Positions 51,471-60,278 of a stretch of 64,000 nucleotides of DNA are shown here, piece by piece (positions within the stretch are counted from its first letter, which is position 1; each line of letters starts with the position of its first letter). The translations under genes were made by a program, and so were the position numbers. The DNA lies in contig JAJPIE010000023.1 in assembly GCA_021324935.1 (NCBI GenBank), forward strand, positions 1 to 64,000. The letters run 5' to 3'. The stretch is from Acidobacteriota bacterium (GTDB lineage Bacteria > Acidobacteriota > Terriglobia > Acidiferrales > UBA7541). The notes beneath the pieces are model-generated. The model made no database searches, was not told the DNA's origin, and saw only the letters and a program-made list of their open reading frames with translations.

Positions 51471-53420
51471 TCACTCGCGGGCATCCAGCATTTCCCGGAT
51501 CTGGCTTGCCAGCGACGTGGGGCTGTACGGCTTTTGCAGGTAGTGCGAGCCCGGCACATTCGCCACCGCGTTGTTCGCATTTTCGGTAAATCCGCTGGTA
51601 AACAGTATTGGCAGGTTCGGGTTGCGTCGCAGCAACTCCGCCGCGGTCGCCGCTCCTCCCATCTGCGGCATCACCACGTCCAGCACGGCCAGCGCCGGGG
51701 GTTCGAGTTGCGCCAGATGAAGCGCTTGCTTTCCGTCCGCAGCGGCCAGGATGTGGTAGCCAAGGCGGCTGAGGGATTGGCGCACCAGTTCGCGGATCGA
51801 GTCGTGATCCTCCGCCAGCAGAATCGTCTCCACTCCCTGCAAGCGCTTCGCGGACTGCGGGGTTTGCGCATCGCGAGTCGAATCCGCGAGGGAATTCTCC
51901 AGCGCAGGCAAGTAGACATGAAACAGCGTGCCTTGTCCCGGCTCGCTGTAGACGTGAATAAATCCGCCGTGTTGCCGCACGATTCCATACACCGTGGCCA
52001 GGCCCATCCCGGAGCCCTTGCCTCGTTCCTTGGTGGTGAAGAATGGCTCGAAAATGCGCTCCCGCACCTCCGGGCTCATCCCCGTTCCCGTATCCGAGAT
52101 CGATAGCACGACATACGATCCCGCGGTCACACCGGGATAAAAGTGGCAAAAGGAATCGTCCAGCAGAATCATTTCCGTCTTGATCCGCAGCCGCCCGCCA
52201 TCCGGCATGGCATCGCGCGAATTCAGGCAGATGTTCATCAACACTTGCTCGAGCTGCGCTGGATCGGCCTTTACGGGTTGCAAGGATGCAAGGTCCACCT
52301 TGATCTCGATATCCTTGCCGATCACTTTGTCGAGGAGGCTCATGAGGTTTTTAATCACCTCATTGATCTGCACGGGCCGCGGCTGCACCGTCTCCCGCCT
52401 TGCGAAGGTGAGCAATTCACGCGTCAGGGTCGCCGCGCGGTCGGCTTGCTGGCGGATGTGCGCGAAATACTCGGCAAGTTGCGGGTGCTCGCGGCTTTGG
52501 TCGTAGCCGATCTCCGCCCAGCCCAGGACCGCGCCCAGCACGTTGTTGAAGTCGTGCGCGATCCCCCCCGCCAGCTGCCCGATCGTTTCGAACTTCTGCG
52601 CTTGCTGAAGCTGGCGCTCGAGCGCGCGCATCTCCGTCACGTCCTCGACGAATCCTTCGATTTCGCCTCCGGAAAAAAGCCGCAGGTGCAGCCGCACGGA
52701 AACGAAACCCCCATCGCGACGCCGCCATTCGCTCTCCGCATTCCGCACCATGCCGTGCTCGCGGCATTCGCTGAGGATCTGCACGAAGGCTTCCGGATAG
52801 CGGAAAACATCTTTCGAGAGGTTAAGGGTCTGCAATTCCGCAAAGTTGGAACATGCCAGAATGTGCTGCAAGGTTTCGTTCGCCGACTCAAACACGCCGT
52901 CCACATGGGCCTGAAACGTCCCATAGATCCCATTCTCCATCAACTGCCGCACGCGCTTTCCGGCTTGTTCCAATTCGGAGCGCAGCCGCGCATTCTCTTC
53001 CTGGATCTTCTTGCCGGCCAGCATGCGCTTCATCGCCAACGGCAGCCGGCCCCATTGGCCGGCCAAAATATAGTCGCTCGCGCCCAACCTTCTGCATTCC
53101 AGCTCGGCCTCATCTTCGGAACCTACCGCCAGCAAGAGCAGCGGCGTTTCGCACTTGCCGGATTTCAGGAGCGCGGACGTTTCCTGCGCTTCCAGTTCCG
53201 TCAATTTTCCGTGTACCAGCACCACATCGAATGCACCCGCACCTAGGGCATTTTTCAAAGCTTCCGCATTTGTGGTTATGACGGGATGAATCTGAAATCC
53301 ACAATCCCGCAGAAAGTTCAGGATGTGCTCAGTGGACGAACCGTCCGGCTGGTACATAAGAATTCGCGCTTCGCATACCGGCAATTCGACGTTGTGGTTT
53401 AGTACGGCGGCGGGTCCCAT
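51471..53420 (-). CDS. hybrid sensor histidine kinase with PAS domain and receiver domains
   Basis: A 649-residue protein from the ATG at 53420, preceded by GGGGGTG; the frame extends to 53621. Order: a receiver-like N-terminal domain (about 15-130) in which the expected phospho-Asp site reads VVLVHGKL, a short coiled coil, a PAS domain (about 160-285), HisKA with GGIAHDFNN, and HATPase with NICLNSRDAM, DTGTGM and GKGSGMGLATVYG. The C-terminal receiver has ILLAEDHDS, the acceptor in AVLDVVMP, and a Lys in YLQKPY. There is no membrane segment, so sensing is cytoplasmic. Signal and output are unknown. Confidence 0.92.
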   Translation of the reverse strand: MGPAAVLNHNVELPVCEARILMYQPDGSSTEHILNFLRDCGFQIHPVITTNAEALKNALGAGAFDVVLVHGKLTELEAQETSALLKSGKCETPLLLLAVGSEDEAELECRRLGASDYILAGQWGRLPLAMKRMLAGKKIQEENARLRSELEQAGKRVRQLMENGIYGTFQAHVDGVFESANETLQHILACSNFAELQTLNLSKDVFRYPEAFVQILSECREHGMVRNAESEWRRRDGGFVSVRLHLRLFSGGEIEGFVEDVTEMRALERQLQQAQKFETIGQLAGGIAHDFNNVLGAVLGWAEIGYDQSREHPQLAEYFAHIRQQADRAATLTRELLTFARRETVQPRPVQINEVIKNLMSLLDKVIGKDIEIKVDLASLQPVKADPAQLEQVLMNICLNSRDAMPDGGRLRIKTEMILLDDSFCHFYPGVTAGSYVVLSISDTGTGMSPEVRERIFEPFFTTKERGKGSGMGLATVYGIVRQHGGFIHVYSEPGQGTLFHVYLPALENSLADSTRDAQTPQSAKRLQGVETILLAEDHDSIRELVRQSLSRLGYHILAAADGKQALHLAQLEPPALAVLDVVMPQMGGAATAAELLRRNPNLPILFTSGFTENANNAVANVPGSHYLQKPYSPTSLASQIREMLDARE

Positions 53421-53633
53421 CAGGCACCCCCATGGCAGGCCGCCGCGATTTGCGCAACTGTGCCGAAGTTCTGAACCTGGAACAATCGCTGACACACGGC
53501 ACACACCTTTCAAGGATGGTTCGACGCAGGAGTAGCAGAATGAAGCGTACGTGGGGAATCTGATCACACTACGTCGGGAAGGGAGGTCAGTATTGGTTAT
53601 AGAATTGATAATGTCAAGCAATATTACTATTTT

Positions 53634-54617
53634 CTAAGAATCGGCCGGGTTCTGCGCCCCTCCCCGTCCCAAAACGAACGCCACCAGCCCGGCGAGTAGC
53701 CCGCCCATAATCACGATGCCCTCCCACACAAGACCCGCAGCCAACACGAGGTGCGGTGCTGCTCCAAATGGGGACAGCAGCCCAACCAATGCCGCCTCCC
53801 TGACGCCGATCCCACCTTGCGTCAGCGGTAGCACCGCCGCTAATTTCGCCAGCGGCCACGCGAAAAACCAGTCCCGCAACGGCAGCCACAATCCGCAAGC
53901 CTGCGCCAGCCACGCCGTCAGCAGCAGAAACGTCGTTTGAATCCCCGTCCCCAGGATCCACGCAAATCCCAGAATGTGCGGCACTCCGGAAACCGAGCGC
54001 ACCGCATGCCTCACCCTGGCCAGTTGTCTTCGAAATCGCACCGAGCGGCCGCCAAGCAACGGCCGAAATAACGCCAGCGAGCACAAAAACAAAATTGCCA
54101 AACCGATGCCAACGTACATCATTGTTCTTTGCGCTTCCTGCTGTACAAGCGAGGGCAACGCTCCAGGCAGTAACGCAATTCCAACCAGCACGAGGCCCGC
54201 TTGCGCCGTCATATCCACGAGCCGGTCCGCCACATTTCCAGCCAATACGCCTGCGGGATTCGGGCTGCGTCGCAATCCGACCGCGAGCCGCACCACGTCG
54301 CCACCAATGATCGACGGCAGAAACAGCGTGCCGAAAAGCCCTCCCGTGTAGCATTGCGCGCTGGTCCGGTAATCCAGCCGCCCGCCCGCAGCATTCACCA
54401 CCATGCGCCACTTGGCGATGCCCACGGCATGCGCGCAAAGATAGCCACCCAAAATCATTAGAAAGGTCGTTGCAGGAACCCGGCGGATCGCTTCTTTCAG
54501 CAGATGCCAGGGCAGGAAATGCAGCAGAATGCCAATCACCGCGGCGGCGGCGAGCCAACGCAGCGTAATCAGCAGCCGCCCGCGATTGCGATTTTCAGTT
54601 TTGGGGATTCGCAGCAT
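53634..54617 (-). CDS. lysylphosphatidylglycerol synthase TM-region (UPF0104/flippase-like) protein
   Basis: A 327-residue inner-membrane protein with about eight hydrophobic segments. It has the PF03706 pattern with FLPSIIGGDVVRLAVGLRR and PLTQGGIGVREAALVGLL, which hold conserved Gly-Gly-Asp-x-x-R and GGxGxRE motifs. Relatives are flippase domains for lipids or polyprenyl-linked sugars; the catalytic lysyltransferase domain is missing. It overlaps nothing but lies 14 bases downstream of the pterin dehydratase gene on the same strand. The lipid moved is unknown. Confidence 0.88.
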   Translation of the reverse strand: MLRIPKTENRNRGRLLITLRWLAAAAVIGILLHFLPWHLLKEAIRRVPATTFLMILGGYLCAHAVGIAKWRMVVNAAGGRLDYRTSAQCYTGGLFGTLFLPSIIGGDVVRLAVGLRRSPNPAGVLAGNVADRLVDMTAQAGLVLVGIALLPGALPSLVQQEAQRTMMYVGIGLAILFLCSLALFRPLLGGRSVRFRRQLARVRHAVRSVSGVPHILGFAWILGTGIQTTFLLLTAWLAQACGLWLPLRDWFFAWPLAKLAAVLPLTQGGIGVREAALVGLLSPFGAAPHLVLAAGLVWEGIVIMGGLLAGLVAFVLGRGGAQNPADS

Positions 54618-54631
54618 TCAGAGCCGGCAGC

Positions 54632-54922
54632 TTAGCCGCCGAAGATTTCGTTAATTTTTGCCGCCAATTGGAAATCCAGATTGCTGATGCCCTGCACGCT
54701 ATGCGTGTTCAGGTCGATGACCACTTTGTTCCACACGTTGAACCATTCCGGGTGATGGTTCATGCTCTCCGCCACGAGCGCCACTTGCGTCATTTTTCCA
54801 AAAGCCGCCGCAAAATCCTTGCACTGAAACTCCCGGTGCAGTTTGGCGTTTACCACGCTCCAGCCCTTTGCGCTCTGCAAGTGCTGCTGAATCTCCGCAT
54901 CGCTCAATTTTTGCGCAGGCAT
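54632..54922 (-). CDS. phhB: 4a-hydroxytetrahydrobiopterin dehydratase
   Basis: A 96-residue enzyme from the ATG at 54922, with a strong GGGGAGG upstream. It dehydrates the carbinolamine pterin after aromatic amino-acid hydroxylation. AESMNHHPEWFNVWNKVVIDLNTHSVQGIS is the active-site region with the paired His. No phenylalanine hydroxylase is nearby; in bacteria the protein also occurs alone, with possible roles in other pterin pathways. Confidence 0.95.
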   Translation of the reverse strand: MPAQKLSDAEIQQHLQSAKGWSVVNAKLHREFQCKDFAAAFGKMTQVALVAESMNHHPEWFNVWNKVVIDLNTHSVQGISNLDFQLAAKINEIFGG

Positions 54923-55110
54923 GGCCTCACCTCCCCAAACCTTTCTCCGGCAGGCTCCATTATGCGTGCACATGCACGGTGCGGCAACCACGCCCGGCGT
55001 CCCCCGCCGGCAATTGAACGAACGCCCGATTTTCAGTACGCTGGATGGCTCAATAGCAGCAATTTTCCGCCCTGTGCAGACATTCTCAGCCCTGCGGAAT
55101 GGAGACCGTC

Positions 55111-56124
55111 GTGAAAAAGCAAGTGCGTGCGATTCAGTATGGAATCGGGCCCATTGGCGCCTCGATTCTCAAGCTTATGCGGGAAAAAGAAGCCATCGAA
55201 ATTATCGGCGCCATCGATACCGATCCCGCGAAGATCGGCAAGGACCTGGGCGAAGTCGTCGGCGCTCCCGACGCGCCCTGGGGGATCAAGGTTTCCGGCG
55301 ACGCGGCAGGCACCCTGGAACAATCCGCCGACGTGGTCATGCACACCACCTCTTCTTCCTTGCCCAAGGTCATGGATCAGTTGATCGCGGCCATGGAAGT
55401 CGGCTCCTGCGTAGTCTCCACCTGCGAAGAGCTTTCCTATCCCTTCCGCACCCATCCGGAACTCGCCGCGCAGTTAGACAAGTGCGCGAAGGACAACGGG
55501 GTCGCGCTGGTCGGCACGGGCGTCAATCCCGGGTTTGTCATGGATAAGCTGGTCATCACTCTTGCCGCGGTTTCCCAGCGCATCGATCACGCCAAAGCGC
55601 TGCGCGTCGTCGACGCTTCCAAGCGCCGTCTTCCTCTCCAGAAAAAAATCGGCGCCGGCCTTTCCGTCGAGGAATTCCGCGGCAAGGTCAAGGAAGGCAC
55701 GATCAAGCACGTCGGGCTTCCCGAATCCGTCGCCATGGTGGCCGATTCACTCGGCTTGCGTGTCGACCAGATTACCGAAACCATCGATCCCAAGGTTGCC
55801 ACCGAGCGCGTGCAGACCGAATTTCTCACCGTGGAACCCGGCCAGGCGGCCGGGGTCCACCAGATTGCGCGCGGCCTATCGGATGGCAAGGAACTCATCT
55901 ACATGGAGCTTCAGATGTATGTCGGCGCGAAGGATCCTGCCGACACCGTTGAACTCACCGGGCATCCCACCATCAGCCTGGTGATTCCCGGCGGCTCCCA
56001 TGGCGACATCGCCACCGCTTCGGTAGCGGTCAACTCCATTCCGTCAATTCTGGAAGCGCCTTCGGGGCTTCGCACTTCTCGGGATCTGCCCATCGGCTTC
56101 TTTCCGCCCAAAGGCTATAGGTAG
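55111..56124 (+). CDS. dihydrodipicolinate-reductase-like NAD(P)-dependent dehydrogenase
   Basis: A 337-residue oxidoreductase from the GTG at 55111, with GGAG six bases upstream (the ATG at 55099 is an alternative). The Rossmann start is RAIQYGIGPIGASILKLM, followed by the DapB-type N-terminal fold and HTTSSSLPKVMDQL. A GTGVNPGFVMDKLVITLA motif occurs instead of the standard DapB catalytic H-H-x-x-K. It therefore belongs with diaminopentanoate-dehydrogenase-like relatives rather than lysine synthesis. The substrate is unknown. Confidence 0.8.
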   Translation: MKKQVRAIQYGIGPIGASILKLMREKEAIEIIGAIDTDPAKIGKDLGEVVGAPDAPWGIKVSGDAAGTLEQSADVVMHTTSSSLPKVMDQLIAAMEVGSCVVSTCEELSYPFRTHPELAAQLDKCAKDNGVALVGTGVNPGFVMDKLVITLAAVSQRIDHAKALRVVDASKRRLPLQKKIGAGLSVEEFRGKVKEGTIKHVGLPESVAMVADSLGLRVDQITETIDPKVATERVQTEFLTVEPGQAAGVHQIARGLSDGKELIYMELQMYVGAKDPADTVELTGHPTISLVIPGGSHGDIATASVAVNSIPSILEAPSGLRTSRDLPIGFFPPKGYR

Positions 56125-56266
56125 TCACAGAGCCGTCCAATGCTCTTCACAGGGGTCGCTGGAGTTGTAATCCCGAGAATCGCCAATTCTTTGCGCGGAA
56201 AGGATCTCGACGCAAAGTCCTTAATTCGTTCCAAGTGTCAGCACAAGCCGTGGCGCTTCGCCCGCG

Positions 56267-57160
56267 TCACTTCTTCCAGAACTTCATCACTGCCGAATAG
56301 TCCAGGTCCTGTTGGGCTTCGCCTTTCACGTAGCTGTAAACTTCCCGCGCCGCCGCGGTCGTTGGCAGGGCCACGCCCAGTTGATTCCCCAAATCCAGCA
56401 ACAATCCCAAATCCTTGTGCATCAGCCGCAGCGGAAAACTTGGTTTGTACTCGCTCTTGGCCATCAGCGGCGCCTTTACGTCCAGCACGCCGGAGCGGGC
56501 CATGCTCGCCTGCAGTACTTCAATCAGGCTCTGCTCGCTCAACCCCGCCTTGCTCACGATCGCCAGCGCCTCCGCCATCGCCCCCACCTGCAACGCCAGA
56601 ATTCCATTCATGGCCAGCTTGATCGTTTGCCCAGCACCATTCGGCCCCAGGTAGAACCACTTTTTCCCCATCACGCTCAAGACTGGTTCAACCGCCCGCA
56701 GCGTCTCGGCCTCCCCTCCAATCATGAAGACCAGGTTGCCTTCTCGCGCTCCCCAATCTCCCCCGGTCACCGGCGCGTCCAGGAATCGCACGTTACGCTC
56801 GGTGCAGGCCGCCGCAACCTTGCGCGCCAGCGCCGGGGAAATCGTGCTGGAGTCCACATAGATGCTTCCCGGCTGCAATCCCCCCAGCGCCCCATCCTGT
56901 TGCCCTTCGTGGCCCCAGAGAATCTCTTGGAGCGCCGGAGGATCACTCACGATCGTGAACAGAATTTCCGACGCAGCGGCTGCTTCACGTGGCGTTTTCG
57001 CAAGTTTCGCTCCCGCCGCCACCAGGTCCGATGCGCGTGACGCGGTGCGGTTCCACACCGTCACGCTGTGCCCTGCCTTCAGCAGGTTCAAGCTCATCGG
57101 CCGCCCCATCAGTCCAAGGCCGATAAATCCAATTTTCCGGGAAGCGGATCCGTTGCTCAC
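56267..57160 (-). CDS. NAD(P)-dependent 3-hydroxyacid dehydrogenase (HIBADH family)
   Basis: A 297-residue enzyme with tandem GTG starts; AGGAGG sits best before 57160. The cofactor motif is IGFIGLGLMGRPMSLNLLKAG. The substrate signature FLDAPVTGGDWGAREG and catalytic Lys in GAGQTIKLAMNGILA (near residue 172) define the 3-hydroxyisobutyrate / tartronate semialdehyde reductase family. The C-terminal helix bundle is complete. Which hydroxyacid it uses cannot be said. Confidence 0.92.
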   Translation of the reverse strand: MSNGSASRKIGFIGLGLMGRPMSLNLLKAGHSVTVWNRTASRASDLVAAGAKLAKTPREAAAASEILFTIVSDPPALQEILWGHEGQQDGALGGLQPGSIYVDSSTISPALARKVAAACTERNVRFLDAPVTGGDWGAREGNLVFMIGGEAETLRAVEPVLSVMGKKWFYLGPNGAGQTIKLAMNGILALQVGAMAEALAIVSKAGLSEQSLIEVLQASMARSGVLDVKAPLMAKSEYKPSFPLRLMHKDLGLLLDLGNQLGVALPTTAAAREVYSYVKGEAQQDLDYSAVMKFWKK

Positions 57161-57266
57161 CACAAGCCTCCTGACATTGATTCCTGGACGGACAGCCTCC
57201 GTGCCCGCATCCAGCGCACAGAAATTGTAGCCGATTCGCGGAGTCGCGTCGTTTGTCAGCGAGGGT

Positions 57267-57629
57267 TTATGCCGTTTTTGGACGTTGCGGCATGGAAATC
57301 AGAGAAACGCCCGTGGTTGGCAACAATCCGGAACCCGCCGCTGCCGCCCCTGCCTGTGGATTCTCGGATGGAGCCGCCCCAGTGGTTTGTATCGTCGCTT
57401 GGTCCGCCGGCTCTGCTTCCTTTTTCTGGGCCTCTTCGATGCGGTAAATAAACTGGTAAGGAATTTCCCAGCGAAAGTAGCTTCGTTTGCCTTTCTGCTC
57501 CAGGTGGTGTTCCAGGAAAATCGAGCGCCCGGAGTCCGCCGCGAACGTTCCGGAAGCAGGCAGCAAAGTATCGCCGACACGATACTGCACCGTGACTTTC
57601 CGGCCCAGAAAGTGCCCAAATGACGCCAT
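57267..57629 (-). CDS. conserved hypothetical protein
   Basis: A 120-residue soluble protein. The N-terminal half is a beta-rich domain (GRKVTVQYRVGDTLLPASGTFAADSGRSIFLEHHLEQ, then YFRWEIPYQFIYRIEEA) reminiscent of a small barrel such as PilZ or Sm, but without PilZ RxxxR and D/NxSxxG motifs. The C-terminal half is Ala/Gly/Thr-rich and probably disordered. It lies downstream of nothing obvious. Function unknown. Confidence 0.65.
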   Translation of the reverse strand: MASFGHFLGRKVTVQYRVGDTLLPASGTFAADSGRSIFLEHHLEQKGKRSYFRWEIPYQFIYRIEEAQKKEAEPADQATIQTTGAAPSENPQAGAAAAGSGLLPTTGVSLISMPQRPKTA

Positions 57630-57829
57630 TCCGAAAAGTCTGCGCAGGGGTCACCAGAGGGTCAATAGTACTACCAGTCTGGAACTTAAGTACCGTTGCG
57701 GCTACACGATTTGGAACGGTACCATCCTGGACGAGGGCACAGGTTCACTCGTTCGCCGGGCGAATACCCAGCGAAATGAGATGACATTTGCCCGTTAGTA
57801 GTTTTGCACAGGATCGTAGTGTGCCCTAC
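57630..57829. other. intergenic region upstream of the small-peptide locus
   Basis: The divergent promoter for 57267-57629 should lie here. I see no gene and no strong hairpin. Confidence 0.4.
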
Positions 57830-57857
57830 TTGACACTATCCTGATTCAGGATAGAGT
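57830..57857 (+). promoter_or_regulatory. promoter with long palindrome in the spacer (small-peptide locus)
   Basis: TTGACA (57830-57835) is followed directly by CTATCCTGATTCAGGATAG (57836-57854), a perfect 9-bp inverted repeat with one central base. Flanking ACA and TGT lengthen the symmetry imperfectly. The -10 is weak (TAGAGT, 57852-57857). Placement between the promoter boxes makes it a likely operator for a dimeric regulator. Confidence 0.6.
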
Positions 57858-57892
57858 GTCTCCGTTCGTTTTTCCGCTCTCGGAGGCACTAA

Positions 57893-58051
57893 ATGTCACG
57901 TAAACTGGGTGTGCTAGTCCTTGCAATGGGTATACTTGTCGGTGCAATGGGCTTGAAGACCATCGTCAGCGCAAACGCGAAGACGACGGTCATGATGGCG
58001 AACGGCTGCTCGCCGGTTCCGCCGCCGATCAAGGATCCGCCGAAGAACTAA
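57893..58051 (+). CDS. 52-residue exported peptide
   Basis: A small gene with CGGAGG six bases before the ATG. It has MSRK, a hydrophobic core (LGVLVLAMGILVGAMGL), and a likely signal-peptidase site after SANA (residue 29). The mature part of 23 residues ends CSPVPPPIKDPPKN, with one Cys and a Pro-rich tail. It carries no known domain. Immediately downstream lie a seven-TM protein and a one-TM protein, and upstream a promoter with a long palindrome. This resembles a secreted signalling or modified peptide precursor; that is inference. Confidence 0.7.
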   Translation: MSRKLGVLVLAMGILVGAMGLKTIVSANAKTTVMMANGCSPVPPPIKDPPKN

Positions 58052-58111
58052 GTCTGGCCGACCCGAACTGGAACAGTTGATTCCCAAGTCAGGCCAGGCA
58101 AAACGAGGCCA

Positions 58112-58807
58112 ATGCCTGACGGAGTTGCACTCGCAATCTGGATCTTGGGGATCGTCGCGGATGTGTGCCTGATCGTAACGTCGCTGGTTCGGGGCTCTTT
58201 TCTTAAGTACTTCTTTTTGAATCTTTACGTGATTCTGTCCCTGTCTGCAGATCTCATGAGGCAGTATGTGCTGCGCGCATGGGGGCTGGACTCGCGGCAG
58301 TATCACTATGTCTACTACTACACGGATTGTTTGCTGACGATTGCGCTGTTCGTTGCCGTCATTAGCCTTGCATCGCGTGTGTTTGCGGAACTGAAACTGG
58401 ATCGAGTCGTTCGGGTAGTAGCGGTACTATTGCTTCTGGGTACCGCGGGTTTTTCCTACGCAGTTGTTGCCCAATCCACGCAGCGCCTGAGCACTTCGTT
58501 CACTTCGGAGCTCTCCCAGAATCTCTATTTTGTCGGCTTGGTGCTGACATACCTGCTGTGGGGCGCGGTCCTGAAGCTGCATGAAACTCGCACCCGGTTA
58601 GTGCAAATGGTCCTATCGCTGGGCCTGTATTTCAGCGCCTATGCGGGCAGCTATGCGCTGGTGAATTTGGCGTCCAAGTATGAGGTAGTGCTCTATCTTG
58701 GCCCGCTACTGGGCTGCTTTCTGCCGATATCCTGGTCCTTGACGATGCTGCGACATTCGGAGGATTCCCGCCTCACGCCCGCGCGCCTTGTGGCGGTGCA
58801 GCGATGA
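58112..58807 (+). CDS. seven-transmembrane protein of unknown function
   Basis: A 231-residue protein whose ATG (58112) is preceded by GAGG. Seven hydrophobic segments are seen: about 5-26, 31-50, 66-88, 98-117, 138-157, 166-190 and 194-214. The loops are short and there is no catalytic or cofactor motif, so it is neither a rhodopsin (no Lys in TM7) nor a known transporter by eye. Its stop overlaps the next start (ATGA). It lies 60 bases after the small-peptide gene and may sense or export it. Confidence 0.75.
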   Translation: MPDGVALAIWILGIVADVCLIVTSLVRGSFLKYFFLNLYVILSLSADLMRQYVLRAWGLDSRQYHYVYYYTDCLLTIALFVAVISLASRVFAELKLDRVVRVVAVLLLLGTAGFSYAVVAQSTQRLSTSFTSELSQNLYFVGLVLTYLLWGAVLKLHETRTRLVQMVLSLGLYFSAYAGSYALVNLASKYEVVLYLGPLLGCFLPISWSLTMLRHSEDSRLTPARLVAVQR

Positions 58808-59205
58808 TGGCGGCGTTTATTCTCGCGTTTTCCCTGCTGACGCTACTGATGTTTTTCGTTTCGTACTGCCGTTCGCTGACCGCCGCGTCGATGCATGAAT
58901 CGCTGACCGAAGAGGTTCTGGACGTAACCGGGATTCGCGAAAAGGCCTATGGCCGCGACTACGCCCGGGTTGTGCAGCTTCTGCGGCTCTGCCCGGACCG
59001 CAACGATGACCGTTCCGGGTTGCAGGTAGTGGGAGCCTATTACTCCTTTTTGAATTTTCTCGATCAGACAATGTCGAAGCTGAGTCCAGCCGTACATACG
59101 TGGGCCGAAGAGGAGCGCGCGAGTTGCGCTCATTTCGCGGCCGTAGCCTTGGGGCGCCGCATCGCGCTGAATCGCGAAATGATGGCGCAGCAGGCCGAAC
59201 TTTAG
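58804..59205 (+). CDS. single-transmembrane protein of unknown function
   Basis: A 133-residue protein coupled to the seven-TM gene by a four-base overlap. An N-terminal membrane helix (MMAAFILAFSLLTLLMFFVSY, residues 1-21) leads into a helical cytoplasmic or periplasmic part (GIREKAYGRDYARVVQLLRLC, then ALGRRIALNREMMAQQAEL). No family is recognised. The tight coupling suggests that it forms a complex with the seven-TM protein. Confidence 0.7.
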   Translation: MMAAFILAFSLLTLLMFFVSYCRSLTAASMHESLTEEVLDVTGIREKAYGRDYARVVQLLRLCPDRNDDRSGLQVVGAYYSFLNFLDQTMSKLSPAVHTWAEEERASCAHFAAVALGRRIALNREMMAQQAEL

Positions 59206-59330
59206 GGCCTACCTACTATCTCTTTCGCTGCATTCCGCGATTTCTCACTTTCGCGCGTACGCCGCACCTGTTAAGGTTTTAGTCTCTGCTCCTCACCGGA
59301 GTGGGAGCGTCCGCAGCGCAAAACGCACCG

Positions 59331-60242
59331 GTGAATAAAATCTGCTTGCAGTGCGGCGCCGTGCTCGCTTCCGGAGCGCGCGCCTGCCACTTTTGTGACC
59401 ATCTGGAAATCTCCGTGGGCGAATCTTCCGACGCGACGGCGGGAAATCTCGCTCTTCGCCCGGCTTCCGAGGAAGAATGGCGCGGAGAGCTAAATCAACG
59501 TCTCCAGGCCTATCGAGCCCGGCGTCGTAAATCCACTCCAAACGAAGCGCAAACGGAGCTCCCGTTTGAGCCGAAGCCGCCACGGGCCGCCGTGGCGATT
59601 CAGGGCGACAAGACCGAGATCGCGGCTCCCGACCAAAAGGACGATTTCGCTTTCACGATCGCGATCGGCCGACCGTCGCGTCCAGCCGAGCCCGAGGATC
59701 CGCGGCTGCTGATCGATGTCTCGCTGCCGGCACTTTCCGAAGAACAAGAGGCAACCGAGCCTGGTGCCGATGTCTCTCCGTCACAACTGTATCCGGTTGC
59801 TTCGCTGCACGAGCGGCGCCGCAGCGCGATGATTGACGCAGCGTGCCTGGCCTTCGCCTATGGGGGTTTTCTCGCGTTGTTTGGTTCGCTGGGAGGCGCA
59901 TTCACCCTCAGCAAGCTCAGCGCGGTTGTGTGCTTTTCAACCTTCGCCTTCGTCTACGTTCAATACTTCTGCCTGTTCACCATTTTTGGAGGAACCACGC
60001 CGGGAATGATGGTTCGCGGTCTTCAGGTGGCCAGCTTCACTGGGGAGGCTCCTACCGCGCGGCAGCTCTTTTGGCGCGCCACAGGCTACCTAATTTCAGC
60101 AGGCACGTTTTTTCTGGGATTCTTCTGGGCGGTCTGGGACGAGGACGGCATGACGTGGCACGACCGGATTTCGCGAACTTATCTGGCGGTTCCTGAAGCG
60201 TTCGCGGAAGCGGAAATCCCGCACGCCACCCCCGCGAGCTAA
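59331..60242 (+). CDS. RDD-family membrane protein with zinc ribbon
   Basis: A protein of 303 residues from the GTG at 59331 (313 from 59301; neither has a good ribosome-binding site). A zinc ribbon opens it (CLQCGAVL, CHFCDHL), followed by an acidic, probably disordered linker of about 130 residues. An RDD domain of three membrane segments follows (HERRRSAMIDAACLAFAYGGFLALF, then GGTTPGMMVRGLQV and ISRTYLAVPE). Hallmark Arg/Asp residues are present. RDD proteins can be ion transporters or of unknown role. Confidence 0.85.
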   Translation: MNKICLQCGAVLASGARACHFCDHLEISVGESSDATAGNLALRPASEEEWRGELNQRLQAYRARRRKSTPNEAQTELPFEPKPPRAAVAIQGDKTEIAAPDQKDDFAFTIAIGRPSRPAEPEDPRLLIDVSLPALSEEQEATEPGADVSPSQLYPVASLHERRRSAMIDAACLAFAYGGFLALFGSLGGAFTLSKLSAVVCFSTFAFVYVQYFCLFTIFGGTTPGMMVRGLQVASFTGEAPTARQLFWRATGYLISAGTFFLGFFWAVWDEDGMTWHDRISRTYLAVPEAFAEAEIPHATPAS

Positions 60243-60278
60243 AGCGCCTTGCAGAATAAATTTTCCAGTTGCTGGAAT

